Source: Litoreibacter janthinus
GTDB lineage: Bacteria; Pseudomonadota; Alphaproteobacteria; Rhodobacterales; Rhodobacteraceae
Assembly: GCF_900111945.1 (NCBI RefSeq)
Contig: NZ_FOYO01000001.1
Coordinates: 1,867,751-1,931,750, forward strand
Direction: 5' to 3'
DNA length: 64,000 bases
The number at the start of each line of letters is the position of its first letter. The stretch's first letter is position 1. Below are positions 33,364 through 41,864 of this stretch, piece by piece. The translations under genes were made by a program, and so were the position numbers. The notes under the pieces were generated by a model. The model did no database searches and was not told where the DNA came from. It saw only the letters and a list, made by a program, of their open reading frames with translations.

Positions 33364-33801
33364 ATGACCGATGAATTGGACCTTTATGCACTGCCGGGCC
33401 ATTTGATCAGGAGACTTCATCAACAGTCTACCGCGGTGTTCTTGGAACATACCAAAGCTGCCGGTTTCGATCTGACCTCGGTTCAGTTTGCGGCGATGTC
33501 CACGTTGGCCAAGGACCCCGGTCTTGACCAAGCGAGCTTGGCAAAGCGCATCGCCTATGACCGAGCGACGATTGGCGGCGTGATCAAGCGGCTAGAACAA
33601 AAGGGTCTGGTCAGGCGTCAGCCTGATGATGAGGACCGTCGTGCCTTCAAAGTGAGCCTGACACCAGAGGGTGACGCCGTGCTGGCAAAGCTGGCGCCGG
33701 TTGTTTGCGCACTACAGTCTCGCATTCTACCGGATCTATCCGAAAGCGAAAAAGCAAGCCTGTTGGCCTTGATGACAAAGGCGCTCAGGCCCGCAAGTTA
33801 G
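33364..33801 (+). CDS. mobR: MarR-family regulator of mobA
   Basis: This 145-residue winged-helix protein of the MarR family has the recognition region DQASLAKRIAYDRATIGGVI and the wing KGLVRRQPDDEDRRAFKVSLT. It diverges from mobA, and palindromic sites lie between them, so it probably represses mobA until 3-hydroxybenzoate binds, as MobR does in Comamonas. Its TAG overlaps the opposite-strand pcaB TAA. Confidence 0.82.
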   Translation: MTDELDLYALPGHLIRRLHQQSTAVFLEHTKAAGFDLTSVQFAAMSTLAKDPGLDQASLAKRIAYDRATIGGVIKRLEQKGLVRRQPDDEDRRAFKVSLTPEGDAVLAKLAPVVCALQSRILPDLSESEKASLLALMTKALRPAS

Positions 33802-34853
33802 GCCGTTCCAATCGACGTGATCTTGCCACAGATTTCAGTTGCGGCTGCTAGGCTACGCGCGGTGGCTTGAGCCATCTGTGGTAGTATCATCCATTCCAGC
33901 GCCCAGGCGGAGCCAGAGCGTTCTTGCTCGTGGACAAGTGCGTGATGCATGCCTGCGACCTGGGTGGCATTAAAGCGCGCTAGCGTCACAAGAAGCTCGG
34001 CCAGGATTGGGTTCTGTTTGTGGGGCATCGCCGATGAACTGCCGCCGCCCGCAAGGGTGACCTCATCAATGCCTTGCTGGGCCATCAGGCAAATATCCTG
34101 CCCAAACTTGCCGAGCGAGCCGGTCATGAGAGACAGAAGATTGGCATAATCCGCAAGGTCATCCCGAATAGCGTGCCAGACCAGTTCGGGGTTCTGCAGA
34201 CCAAGTTGGTCAGCCATGCTTCTTGCGATCTCGTCAGCATGAGGTGCGAGGGCCGCGCGGTCGCCCGCTGCGCTGCCTAGTTGCAAACGTTCAACCGCCG
34301 GGCGGAGGCGCGCCAGCCGCTGGCGATGCCGTTCAACGGGGTAGGCCCATGTCGAAAGCCGGCCAGCCAGCGTGATTGGGATCGCAGCCTGCATCCGTGT
34401 CCGCCCGATAATGGTGCGGGTCCCGAACTGGACCTCAAGCCGGTCAAACGCGCCGCACAATTCTTCAAGCTTGACCCCAAGCAGGTCATTGAAATCACGC
34501 AAAGTCAGGGCAAGAGCTGTGTCGATAACATCCTGTGATGTCGTGCCTTCGTGAATGCTGGCGGGATCGCCACCAATCGCGCCTTTTAGTTGCGCCACCA
34601 AAGCGGGGACCACAACGCCATCCGACGCAGTGCCGCTGTTAAGGGCAAACATATCCGGCTCAGAAGTTTCGATCTGTTGCGCTGTCTTCTCAGCCGTGAC
34701 GGCATCCAGTTTGCCGACACGCCCCAAGGCGCGGGTGTAGGCGGCTTCAAATGCGAGCATATGGGTGATCTGACGTTCGGGGTTCCAAATCTGCGCCGCA
34801 TCCCGGTCGCCAAATAATCCGCCAAGAAACGGATGATCGAAGGGGCCGGTCAT
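33798..34853 (-). CDS. pcaB: 3-carboxy-cis,cis-muconate cycloisomerase
   Basis: This 351-residue fumarase/argininosuccinate-lyase superfamily protein has the signature GGGSSSAMPHKQNPI near residue 265 and EGTTSQDVIDTALAL near 103. It converts 3-carboxymuconate to the lactone. At 351 residues it is shorter than the usual 450-residue PcaB, a form common in alphaproteobacteria lacking the C-terminal extension. Last gene of the pob-pca operon; overlaps pcaD by ATGA. Confidence 0.93.
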   Translation of the reverse strand: MTGPFDHPFLGGLFGDRDAAQIWNPERQITHMLAFEAAYTRALGRVGKLDAVTAEKTAQQIETSEPDMFALNSGTASDGVVVPALVAQLKGAIGGDPASIHEGTTSQDVIDTALALTLRDFNDLLGVKLEELCGAFDRLEVQFGTRTIIGRTRMQAAIPITLAGRLSTWAYPVERHRQRLARLRPAVERLQLGSAAGDRAALAPHADEIARSMADQLGLQNPELVWHAIRDDLADYANLLSLMTGSLGKFGQDICLMAQQGIDEVTLAGGGSSSAMPHKQNPILAELLVTLARFNATQVAGMHHALVHEQERSGSAWALEWMILPQMAQATARSLAAATEICGKITSIGTA

Positions 34854-35629
34854 CTTAGGGTCTCATGCAGGCTGCTGATCGATCGGGCCGTTGCGGCAGA
34901 CTGTTCGATGGACGGAAGATGCCCGCAGTTGTCCAGTTCCTCATAGTGTGCCCCGTTAATCAAACTCGCTAGAGCTTGGACGAGGGCCGGGGGCGTGGCA
35001 AGATCAATAGCGCCAGCAATGCAATGGGTCGGCATGGTGATGCGTGGGGCTTGGTCTGTGAAATCACTGTCGCGGATTGCGGCACAGACACCTGCGTAAC
35101 CAACAGCAGATGTGCGGATCAGCATGTTGCGATACCCCGCAAGGTCCGCAAGTCGACCGGAGCGGAACCCTTCTGAGAACCACCGTTCCAGAATGGCCTC
35201 GGCCATGGACGCGATGCCTTGGTCCTCGACGGCTTGGATTCGGGCATTCCAGCCCTCCGCATCGCCAATCCTGGCCCCTGTGCAGCATAGCATAAGTCCT
35301 GCAACCAGATCAGGGCGGGCCGCTGCTAAGCCTTGCGCAATCAGCCCGCCAACAGAGACCCCGCAAATCAGCGCGGCCTTCATATCAAGATGATCCATCA
35401 GAGTGCTGACATCGCCCACCAAGGCGTCCATCGTGATGGGGCCATCGTCGCTTAGCCCGTGGCCGCGCTTGTCCAAACAAAGGATTGGCGCGTTGACGGT
35501 TAGCTGGTGGATCACCGCGTCCCAGATCCGAAAATCCGTTCCGAGCGAATTGAGAAAGACGATGGGAATGCCAACCCCATAGGAATGGCGATAATGCAGC
35601 GTGACATCATTGACGGTCACGAACGCCAT
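34850..35629 (-). CDS. pcaD: 3-oxoadipate enol-lactonase
   Basis: This is an alpha/beta hydrolase of 259 residues: nucleophile Ser in CGVSVGGLIAQ (near 98), oxyanion region FLNSLGTD and catalytic His in NCGHLPSIEQ. It hydrolyses the enol-lactone to beta-ketoadipate. The start at 35629 (MAFVTVNDVTLHYR) overlaps the scoB-like stop as TAATG; the longer open frame has no family support. Confidence 0.92.
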   Translation of the reverse strand: MAFVTVNDVTLHYRHSYGVGIPIVFLNSLGTDFRIWDAVIHQLTVNAPILCLDKRGHGLSDDGPITMDALVGDVSTLMDHLDMKAALICGVSVGGLIAQGLAAARPDLVAGLMLCCTGARIGDAEGWNARIQAVEDQGIASMAEAILERWFSEGFRSGRLADLAGYRNMLIRTSAVGYAGVCAAIRDSDFTDQAPRITMPTHCIAGAIDLATPPALVQALASLINGAHYEELDNCGHLPSIEQSAATARSISSLHETLR

Positions 35630-36252
35630 TAAACGATTGTCGCTTCGGTTGCTGCGCGTAGTTCGTCTTTGGTGGCGCCGTCTGCGCATTCGACGATTTT
35701 GAGGCCGCCGTCGACTACATCCAACACGCCGAGGTTGGTGATGATCCGGTCAACTACGCCCTTGCCGGTCAGGGGCAAAGTGCATTCCTTCAGCAGTTTG
35801 GACACGCCGTGTTTGTTGGTGTGGTCCATTACAACGATCACGCGGCCGACGCCTGCGACGAGGTCCATTGCGCCGCCCATGCCTTTGATCAGCTTGCCCG
35901 GGATCATCCAGTTGGCAAGATCGCCCTTTTCGTCGACTTCCATCGCGCCTAGGATCGCCGCGGCGATTTTGCCGCCGCGGATCATGCCGAAGCTCTGGGA
36001 GCTATCGAAGTAGGCCGTGCGGTTCAGCTCGGTGATGGTTTGTTTGCCGGCGTTGATCAGGTCGGGGTCTTCGTCGCCTGCGTAAGGAAACGGACCCATG
36101 CCCAGCATGCCGTTTTCCGATTGCAGAGTGATGTCCTTGTCGCCCACGTAGTTGGCCACCAGCGTCGGGATGCCGATGCCAAGGTTCACATACATGCCAT
36201 CTTCAAGCTCAGCAGCGGCCCGTTCGGCCATTTGGTTTCGGTCCCAAGCCAT
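35629..36252 (-). CDS. scoB: 3-oxoacid CoA-transferase subunit B (SCOT type)
   Basis: This 207-residue class I CoA-transferase beta subunit has the catalytic Glu in LQSENGMLGMGP (near 45) and IPGKLIKGMGGAMDLVAG. GGAG stands 8 nt before ATG 36252. Beta subunits of PcaJ and ScoB are alike, so this gene alone could be either. Paired with the clearly ScoA-like subunit and a BKACE gene, it is best read as succinyl-CoA:acetoacetate CoA-transferase. Confidence 0.8.
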   Translation of the reverse strand: MAWDRNQMAERAAAELEDGMYVNLGIGIPTLVANYVGDKDITLQSENGMLGMGPFPYAGDEDPDLINAGKQTITELNRTAYFDSSQSFGMIRGGKIAAAILGAMEVDEKGDLANWMIPGKLIKGMGGAMDLVAGVGRVIVVMDHTNKHGVSKLLKECTLPLTGKGVVDRIITNLGVLDVVDGGLKIVECADGATKDELRAATEATIV

Positions 36253-36950
36253 CATTTCTTCTCCCGGACGGTGCGCTGTTCGATACGCTTTTCGTGTTCG
36301 CCTTGGATCAGGCGGTGGACGTAGATGCCGGGCAGGTGGATGTCGTCGGGGTCGAGCGATCCGGTCGGCACGATTTCCTCGACCTCCACGACACAAGTCT
36401 TGCCGCACATGGCCGCCGGTGGGTTAAAGTTGCGAGCAGTCTTGCGGAAGATCAGGTTGCCGGTTTCATCGGCTTTCCAGGCTTTCACAATCGACAGATC
36501 GGCGAAGATGCCTTCTTCCATGATGTAGGTTTCGCCGTTGAAATCCTTGTGTTCTTTGCCCTCGGCGATAACCGTGCCGACACCCGTTTTGGTGTAAAAG
36601 GCCGGGATGCCACAGCCGCCAGCGCGCATGCGTTCGGCAAGCGTGCCTTGTGGGTTGAACTCGATCTCGAGCTCTTCGGCGAGGTATTGACGCATGAACT
36701 CGTCATTCTCGCCGACGTAAGAGCTCATCATCTTCTTGATTTGATGGGTGTCGAGCAGTTTGCCCAGGCCGAAGCCATCAACGCCGCAGTTGTTAGACGC
36801 GATTGTCAAGTCTTTGACGCCGCTTTCGACCACAGCGTCGATCAGCAGTTCCGGAATGCCGCAAAGGCCAAAGCCGCCTGCCGCCATAAGCATGCCATCG
36901 TGCAGCAACCCGTCGAGTGCAGCCGTGGCGTTAGGATAGATCTTTTTCAT
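36252..36950 (-). CDS. scoA: 3-oxoacid CoA-transferase subunit A (SCOT type)
   Basis: This 232-residue alpha subunit has blocks GGFGLCGIPELLIDAV, SNNCGVDGFGLGKLL, ARNFNPPAAMCGKT and DPDDIHLPGIYV, which match ScoA; the PcaI subunits of Pseudomonas instead have GGFGTAGMP and SNNAGNGEIGL at the first two places. The start at 36950 (MKKIYPNATAALDGL) overlaps the BKACE stop by ATGA. It likely converts acetoacetate and succinyl-CoA to acetoacetyl-CoA and succinate, taking both products of the adjacent BKACE. Automatic annotation would probably call it PcaI. Confidence 0.82.
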   Translation of the reverse strand: MKKIYPNATAALDGLLHDGMLMAAGGFGLCGIPELLIDAVVESGVKDLTIASNNCGVDGFGLGKLLDTHQIKKMMSSYVGENDEFMRQYLAEELEIEFNPQGTLAERMRAGGCGIPAFYTKTGVGTVIAEGKEHKDFNGETYIMEEGIFADLSIVKAWKADETGNLIFRKTARNFNPPAAMCGKTCVVEVEEIVPTGSLDPDDIHLPGIYVHRLIQGEHEKRIEQRTVREKK

Positions 36951-37786
36951 TCTTTGACTGCTCTTAGGCCGAGAATATTGCGTGCCTGCTGCCAAGTGGC
37001 GACCGGACGTTCGTATTTGACACATAGGTCAGCAACACGCTTGACCAGTGCCGCGTTGGACGGGGCAAGCGTGGTCTTGTCAATCCGGACGTTGTCTTCA
37101 AGCCCGGTGCGAGCATGGCCACCGCTTGATACCGCCCAGTCGTTCAACACAATCTGCTGCCGCCCAATGCCGGCAGCACACCACGGCGCGTCTTCCCCAA
37201 ACAGGCGCTTGACGGTTTTGACGTAGAAATCAAAAACCTCACGGTCCACCGGCATTGAGTTCTTCACGCCCATGACGAACTGGACATAGGGCGTACCTAC
37301 AATCTCCCCGCGATCGGCCATCAGCTTGGCCTGGAAAATGTGGCTGAGGTCAAATGCCTCGATTTCCGGCTTCACTCCATGTGTCCGCATTTCCAGGGCG
37401 AGCCAGTCGATAAGGTCCGGAGAATTCTCATAGACACGTGTGGGGAAATTTGTTGATCCGACCGATATTGAGGCCATGTCCGGCCGCAAATCCAGCATGG
37501 CCCCTCGCTCTTTCCCGCTGCCCGATCGCCCCCCTGTCGAGAGTTGAATAATCATGCCTGGACAGTGGTTTTCGAGGCCTTCCTTAAGCAGCGCGAACCG
37601 GTCAGGATCCGATGTGGGCTTTCCGTCATCGTCGCGAACATGACAGTGGGCGATGGTGGCCCCTGCCTCAAATGCCTCGTGCGTGCTTTCAATCTGTTCG
37701 GAGATGCTTATCGGCACGGCCGGATTGTTGTCCTTAGTGGGCAACGACCCGGTGATCGCGACGCAGATGATGCAGGGATTGTTCAC
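36947..37786 (-). CDS. Beta-keto acid cleavage enzyme, probably acting on beta-ketoadipate (BKACE)
   Basis: This DUF849-family TIM barrel of 279 residues has zinc ligands HCHVRDD (near 46-48) and RTGLEDN (Glu near 230). GTG 37786 (GAGG 6 nt upstream) is preferred to the TTG-initiated longer frame. It sits between pcaG and scoA in the protocatechuate operon. Family chemistry predicts beta-ketoadipate + acetyl-CoA giving acetoacetate + succinyl-CoA, which would replace the thiolase step. A beta-ketoadipate-specific BKACE group is known from the literature on this family. Confidence 0.88.
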   Translation of the reverse strand: MNNPCIICVAITGSLPTKDNNPAVPISISEQIESTHEAFEAGATIAHCHVRDDDGKPTSDPDRFALLKEGLENHCPGMIIQLSTGGRSGSGKERGAMLDLRPDMASISVGSTNFPTRVYENSPDLIDWLALEMRTHGVKPEIEAFDLSHIFQAKLMADRGEIVGTPYVQFVMGVKNSMPVDREVFDFYVKTVKRLFGEDAPWCAAGIGRQQIVLNDWAVSSGGHARTGLEDNVRIDKTTLAPSNAALVKRVADLCVKYERPVATWQQARNILGLRAVKE

Positions 37787-37793
37787 AGCGGCC

Positions 37794-38408
37794 TCAAATA
37801 TCAAAGAAGATGGTTTCGTTCGGACCCTGGAGGTGGATATCGAACCTGTATTCTCCGTCCTCGAGCTTTTTTGCCAACAAGGTCGGAATGCGGTTCTGAT
37901 GCTCGATGCGGGTTAGGATGGGGTCGGATGCGTTGGCCTCCGCCTCATCTTCAAAATAGATGCGCGTATGCAGGCCGATATTTATGCCGCGCGCGACGAC
38001 CCAAGCGGTGACATGAGGCGCCTGCATCTGTCCGTCGGGCCACGGCACGGCACCGGGCTTAACGGTATCAAAGGTGAATTCCCCAGTCACCATATCGCCC
38101 GGAGAACGCCCCCAACCAACAAAGTTCGGGTCAGCCTTGCCGCGGGTTTCATTCGCAGAAGGGAACAGCCCGGCTGCGTCGGGTTGCCAAATCTCGATCA
38201 TGGCGTCGCGCAGGGGGGTGCCGGTGCCGTCATAGACGATACCCTTGATGATGATTTCCTCGCCCTTAACGGGGCCGGTCTTCATCGATGTTCCCAGATC
38301 ACCTCCGTAGATGTCGATGCCGGTGAAATTGGGTGTGCAACCGATGTGGACGTAGGGGCCTGCTGTCTGGCTGGGGCTTTCGCGAAGATAGTCGAGTTTC
38401 TGTACCAT
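37794..38408 (-). CDS. pcaG: Protocatechuate 3,4-dioxygenase alpha subunit
   Basis: This 204-residue alpha subunit has SQTAGPYVHIG, MIEIWQPDAAGLF and the substrate-region segment HQNRIPTLLAKKL with Arg kept, ending GPNETIFFDI. It forms the dioxygenase with pcaH (2-nt gap upstream). It is the canonical copy; compare the divergent pair at 30076. Confidence 0.95.
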   Translation of the reverse strand: MVQKLDYLRESPSQTAGPYVHIGCTPNFTGIDIYGGDLGTSMKTGPVKGEEIIIKGIVYDGTGTPLRDAMIEIWQPDAAGLFPSANETRGKADPNFVGWGRSPGDMVTGEFTFDTVKPGAVPWPDGQMQAPHVTAWVVARGINIGLHTRIYFEDEAEANASDPILTRIEHQNRIPTLLAKKLEDGEYRFDIHLQGPNETIFFDI

Positions 38409-38410
38409 GA

Positions 38411-39154
38411 TTACAAACCCTCCTTTCGGTTCTCAAAATAGGTCTGACGCTGCCCACGCAGGACAATGTCGAATTTGAAGGCGCGGCTGTCCATTGGGAC
38501 GGTGCGGTTCATGTCCAGCGGCGCTGTTAGCGCGTCTACGGCTTCTTGGGATTTCAGGACGCCGACGATCGGGCACAGTGGGATGTGCGGGTCGCCCTCG
38601 AAATACATCTGTGTAATCAGACGTTGCGCAAATCCATGACCGAAAATCGAGAAGTGAATGTGGGCAGGGCGCCAATCGTTCATGCCGTTTGGCCAAGGGT
38701 AGGGACCGGGTTGAATCGTGCGAAATTCGTAGGATCCGTCTTCGGCTGTGATCGTGCGACCGCAACCGCCAAAGTTGGGATCAAGCGCCGCTTGGTAGCT
38801 TTCCTTTTTGTGGCGATAGCGCCCGCCGGCGTTGGCCTGCCAGAACTCAACCAACGCGTTCGAGACGCCGCGACCGTTTTCGTCTAGCACCCGCCCGTGT
38901 ACAATGATGCGGGGACCGATCGCGCTTTCGCCGGGCTTGGCATAGTTCAACAGTAGGTCGTTATCCAACTCGCCCAGCATGTTGTGCCCGAAGACCGGAG
39001 AGGTCTCTTCCGAAAGGGTCGTTGGAAAGGACAGCAGGGCCGACTGGGGGCTGCGTTTGACGCTGGTCTTGTACCACGGGGTCAGCGCGTCAGGCTGCCA
39101 ATCGCGGTCACGTGGCACAAAGCCACCTGCCTTTGGCGGGGCTATTAGGCTCAT
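38411..39154 (-). CDS. pcaH: Protocatechuate 3,4-dioxygenase beta subunit
   Basis: This 247-residue catalytic subunit has all four Fe(III) ligands (Tyr in GRYRHKKE, Tyr in PGPYPWPNG, both His in WRPAHIHF), the pocket Trp in YPW, and [13 protein letters not shown] near the N-terminus. It cleaves protocatechuate to 3-carboxymuconate. Overlaps pcaC by ATGA. Confidence 0.95.
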   Translation of the reverse strand: MSLIAPPKAGGFVPRDRDWQPDALTPWYKTSVKRSPQSALLSFPTTLSEETSPVFGHNMLGELDNDLLLNYAKPGESAIGPRIIVHGRVLDENGRGVSNALVEFWQANAGGRYRHKKESYQAALDPNFGGCGRTITAEDGSYEFRTIQPGPYPWPNGMNDWRPAHIHFSIFGHGFAQRLITQMYFEGDPHIPLCPIVGVLKSQEAVDALTAPLDMNRTVPMDSRAFKFDIVLRGQRQTYFENRKEGL

Positions 39155-39531
39155 ATCTCTACTCCCAATTCGGCATATGTTTGCTTGGCAAGTTTAATTG
39201 CGTGGTTTGCAGCGGGGACGCCGGCGTAGACAGCGACGTGCATAAAGGCTTGCAGCACGTCTTGTGGTTTCGCGCCTGTATTCTGTGTGGCCCGGATGTG
39301 CATGGGGATTTCTTCGAAATTTCCGGTTGCCGCCAGCAGGGCTAACGTCAGCATCGAACGCTCGCGATGCGGGATCGTTTCGTCGGACCAAAGCGTGCCC
39401 CAAGCACCTTCAGTGATCATAGATTGGAAGGGAGTATCAAAGTCGACTTTGTTGGCCTCTGCGCGATCCACATGGGCGTCGCCCAAAACCTGACGGCGCG
39501 TTTTCATGCCCGTATCGTATCGGTCTGTCAT
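39151..39531 (-). CDS. pcaC: 4-carboxymuconolactone decarboxylase
   Basis: This 126-residue AhpD-fold protein has [19 protein letters not shown] and the conserved [19 protein letters not shown]. It removes CO2 from 4-carboxymuconolactone. ATG 39531 has GGAG 6 nt upstream; ATG 39543, four codons earlier, overlaps the pobA stop as TGATG and is the alternative. Confidence 0.94.
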   Translation of the reverse strand: MTDRYDTGMKTRRQVLGDAHVDRAEANKVDFDTPFQSMITEGAWGTLWSDETIPHRERSMLTLALLAATGNFEEIPMHIRATQNTGAKPQDVLQAFMHVAVYAGVPAANHAIKLAKQTYAELGVEI

Positions 39532-39542
39532 CTGTTTCTCCA

Positions 39543-40712
39543 TCAGTAGGGCAATCCGACGTAGTTTTCTGCCATGGCTTGTTGTGCGGCTTTATTGCTA
39601 CTTAGGTATTCCAATTCGGCGACCTGCATCTTGAGGTCGAATTCCGTCTGATCCGGATATCGATGCATCAAAGATGAGAACCACCAGCTAAAGCGTTCCG
39701 CTTTCCACACACGCGCAAGCGCCTTTTCGGAATAGCTGTCGATGCCTTCTGAACTGCCGTTTTCGTAATAATCGCGCAAGCCATTGTAGAGGTAATGTAC
39801 ATCGGAAGCAGCAGTGTTCAGACCTTTGGCGCCCGTGGGCGGCACAATGTGCGCGGCGTCCCCGCAAAGGAACAGTCGGCCCCAACGCATCGGCTCGGTC
39901 ACAAATGACCGAAGTGGTGCGATGGACTTCTCGATGCTCGGCCCGGTGATCAGTTTTTCGGCTTGATGGGCAGGAATGCGTTTCTTGAACTCATCCCAGA
40001 ACGCTTCGTCGGACCAATCTTCTTCGGTGTCAGCCAGCGAACACTGAATGTAATAGCGGCACAGGTTTTCATTGCGCATCGAGGCAAGCGCAAACCCGCG
40101 CTCAGAATTGGAGTAGATCAGCTCATGATTGACTGGGGGCGTTTCGCTTAAGATGCCAAGCCAGCCAAATGGATATACTTTTTCGTATTCGCGCAGCACG
40201 TCCGCCGGAATGGTTCTGCGGCTGACCCCGTGAAAGCCGTCGCATCCGGCGACAAAGTCGCAATCGATCCGGCGCTCTAGGCCATCCACGGTGTAGGTTA
40301 CATAGGGCGCGTCAGTGTCGGCGTTGTTAATCACCACATCTTCGACGTTGAATTCGATCTTCCCATCTGCCTTTTCGCGGGCCTCATAGAGGTCGCGGGT
40401 GACTTCGGTTTGACCGTAGACAATGACGGGCGTGCCTGTGAGCTCCTTGAAGTCGATACGAAACATCTTTTCCCCGTAGGCTACAAAGGTTCCGTCATGG
40501 ACAAAGCATTCCTCATGCAATCTGTCTGCGCAGCCGGCCTCTTCCATGAGGCTGACCATCCCTTGCTCCAAGACACCTGCGCGGATGCGGCCAAGTACGT
40601 AGTCTTTGGTCTTTCGCTCTAGGACGATGCTCTCAATGCCACGAGTATACAGAAGTTGAGAAAGTAAGAGCCCCGACGGACCACCACCAATAATCGCAAC
40701 CTGCGTTTTCAT
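39543..40712 (-). CDS. pobA: 4-hydroxybenzoate 3-monooxygenase
   Basis: This 389-residue flavin monooxygenase has IIGGGPSGLLLSQLL at the N-terminus, AGCDGFHGVSRR near 160 and GDAAHIVPPTGAKGLNTAASD near 285, with length as in PobA (about 390). It makes protocatechuate from 4-hydroxybenzoate, the end product expected from coumarate through the operon at 41.9-51.1 kb. First gene of the pob-pca operon, divergent from pcaQ. Confidence 0.95.
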   Translation of the reverse strand: MKTQVAIIGGGPSGLLLSQLLYTRGIESIVLERKTKDYVLGRIRAGVLEQGMVSLMEEAGCADRLHEECFVHDGTFVAYGEKMFRIDFKELTGTPVIVYGQTEVTRDLYEAREKADGKIEFNVEDVVINNADTDAPYVTYTVDGLERRIDCDFVAGCDGFHGVSRRTIPADVLREYEKVYPFGWLGILSETPPVNHELIYSNSERGFALASMRNENLCRYYIQCSLADTEEDWSDEAFWDEFKKRIPAHQAEKLITGPSIEKSIAPLRSFVTEPMRWGRLFLCGDAAHIVPPTGAKGLNTAASDVHYLYNGLRDYYENGSSEGIDSYSEKALARVWKAERFSWWFSSLMHRYPDQTEFDLKMQVAELEYLSSNKAAQQAMAENYVGLPY

Positions 40713-40818
40713 GAATCCCCCGCATTCAATGGAATCTTTCCTCTGGGGGTATTCTGATACATAAAATAGGAAAGTAAATTGACATATTGGCCTCTATAGT
40801 TGCTTAAAGTAATATCAA
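40713..40818. promoter_or_regulatory. Divergent pobA-pcaQ promoter region
   Basis: This 106-bp gap holds a TTGACA (40779-40784) suited as a -35 box for pcaQ. GAATC...GTATTC around 40732-40752 is an imperfect dyad on the pobA side. I could not find a clear match to the published PcaQ consensus ATAACC-N4-GGTTAA. Confidence 0.4.
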
Positions 40819-41736
40819 ATGGATCGTAGGATCAAGTTTCGCCACCTCGAAGCCTTTGTGGTGATTGTACGGGCCAGGCGCTTGAAACGTGCTGCAGAGC
40901 AGCTGAACCTGACCCAGCCCGCCATCTCGAAAACCCTGCGCGACCTTGAGGAGATCTTGGGTGTCAGCTTGATGACGCGGGACCGGTCCGGTGTGCGGCT
41001 GACACCTGAAGGCAAGGTTTTCCTACAATACGCCGAACAAAGCACCGCCGCTCTGCGCCAAGGGATCAATAGTATTGCGTCCCTAAGCGAAGCAGGCGGG
41101 CATGTTCTGAAAATTGGAGTGCTGCCCAGCGTTGCAGCGCAGGTCTTGCCAAAGGCAATTGAAGCGTTCCGTCGTGTTTCCCCAGATACGATCCTGGATG
41201 TGGATGAGGGCTCACACGGGTTCCTGACCGATTGTCTGCGCAATGGAGAGCTCGACCTTGTTGTAGGTCGGTTGGGCAACGCCGAGTCGATGCGAGGCCT
41301 TTCGTTCACCGCGCTTTATTCCGAGAGTGTGGTCGCGGTCGTCGCGCCAGATCATCCCAGACGTGATGCGACGCGTCTTGAACAGATTGAAGAAGACCTG
41401 ATCATCTATCCCCCTGACGCTGCCGCTATACGGCCGCTCTTGGCGCAGTTGATGCTGTCGCGGGGTATGGCTTTGTTCAGCGATAGGATCGAATGCGTTT
41501 CGGGTGCGTTGGGACGGGCGATGACCTTGGGTGCGTTGCAACCGGTCTGGTTTATCTCGCGAGGGGTTGTGGCGGATGACTTGGATGCGGGGCGACTTGT
41601 GGCGTTGGACATCGACATGCGGTCTACGGAAGGCGCGGTTGGGATCATGGCCCGGTCAGAGGAAAACTCATCTGCCCTCGTGGGCTTGTTTCGCATCGCG
41701 CTGTCCGACGCAGCAGTGGCATTGGCTTCTCACTAA
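40819..41736 (+). CDS. pcaQ: LysR-family activator of pca genes
   Basis: This 305-residue LysR protein has FRHLEAFVVIVRARRLKRAAE and LNLTQPAISKTLRDLEEILG, followed by an effector domain with LKIGVLPSVAAQVLPKAIE. Its position divergent from pobA-pca is the known PcaQ arrangement in alphaproteobacteria, where PcaQ responds to carboxymuconolactone. No strong ribosome-binding site precedes the ATG, in keeping with low expression. Confidence 0.88.
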   Translation: MDRRIKFRHLEAFVVIVRARRLKRAAEQLNLTQPAISKTLRDLEEILGVSLMTRDRSGVRLTPEGKVFLQYAEQSTAALRQGINSIASLSEAGGHVLKIGVLPSVAAQVLPKAIEAFRRVSPDTILDVDEGSHGFLTDCLRNGELDLVVGRLGNAESMRGLSFTALYSESVVAVVAPDHPRRDATRLEQIEEDLIIYPPDAAAIRPLLAQLMLSRGMALFSDRIECVSGALGRAMTLGALQPVWFISRGVVADDLDAGRLVALDIDMRSTEGAVGIMARSEENSSALVGLFRIALSDAAVALASH

Positions 41737-41810
41737 TGGCCGAGAGCGGCCGCATTCTTCATTTAATTTCAAAAGCCAATGCACTGCGTTGATTTTATAG
41801 CATAATAAAT

Positions 41811-41825
41811 GTTCATTGACTGAAC
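41811..41825. promoter_or_regulatory. Candidate MarR operator before hydroxycinnamate operon
   Basis: GTTCA-N5-TGAAC is a perfect inverted repeat 40 bp before the first gene of the operon. The MarR gene at 46382 in the same operon is the probable binding protein. Confidence 0.45.
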
Positions 41826-41864
41826 TATTGTCTGGTGTATCTATTTTCCACAGGGAGAGAGCGA

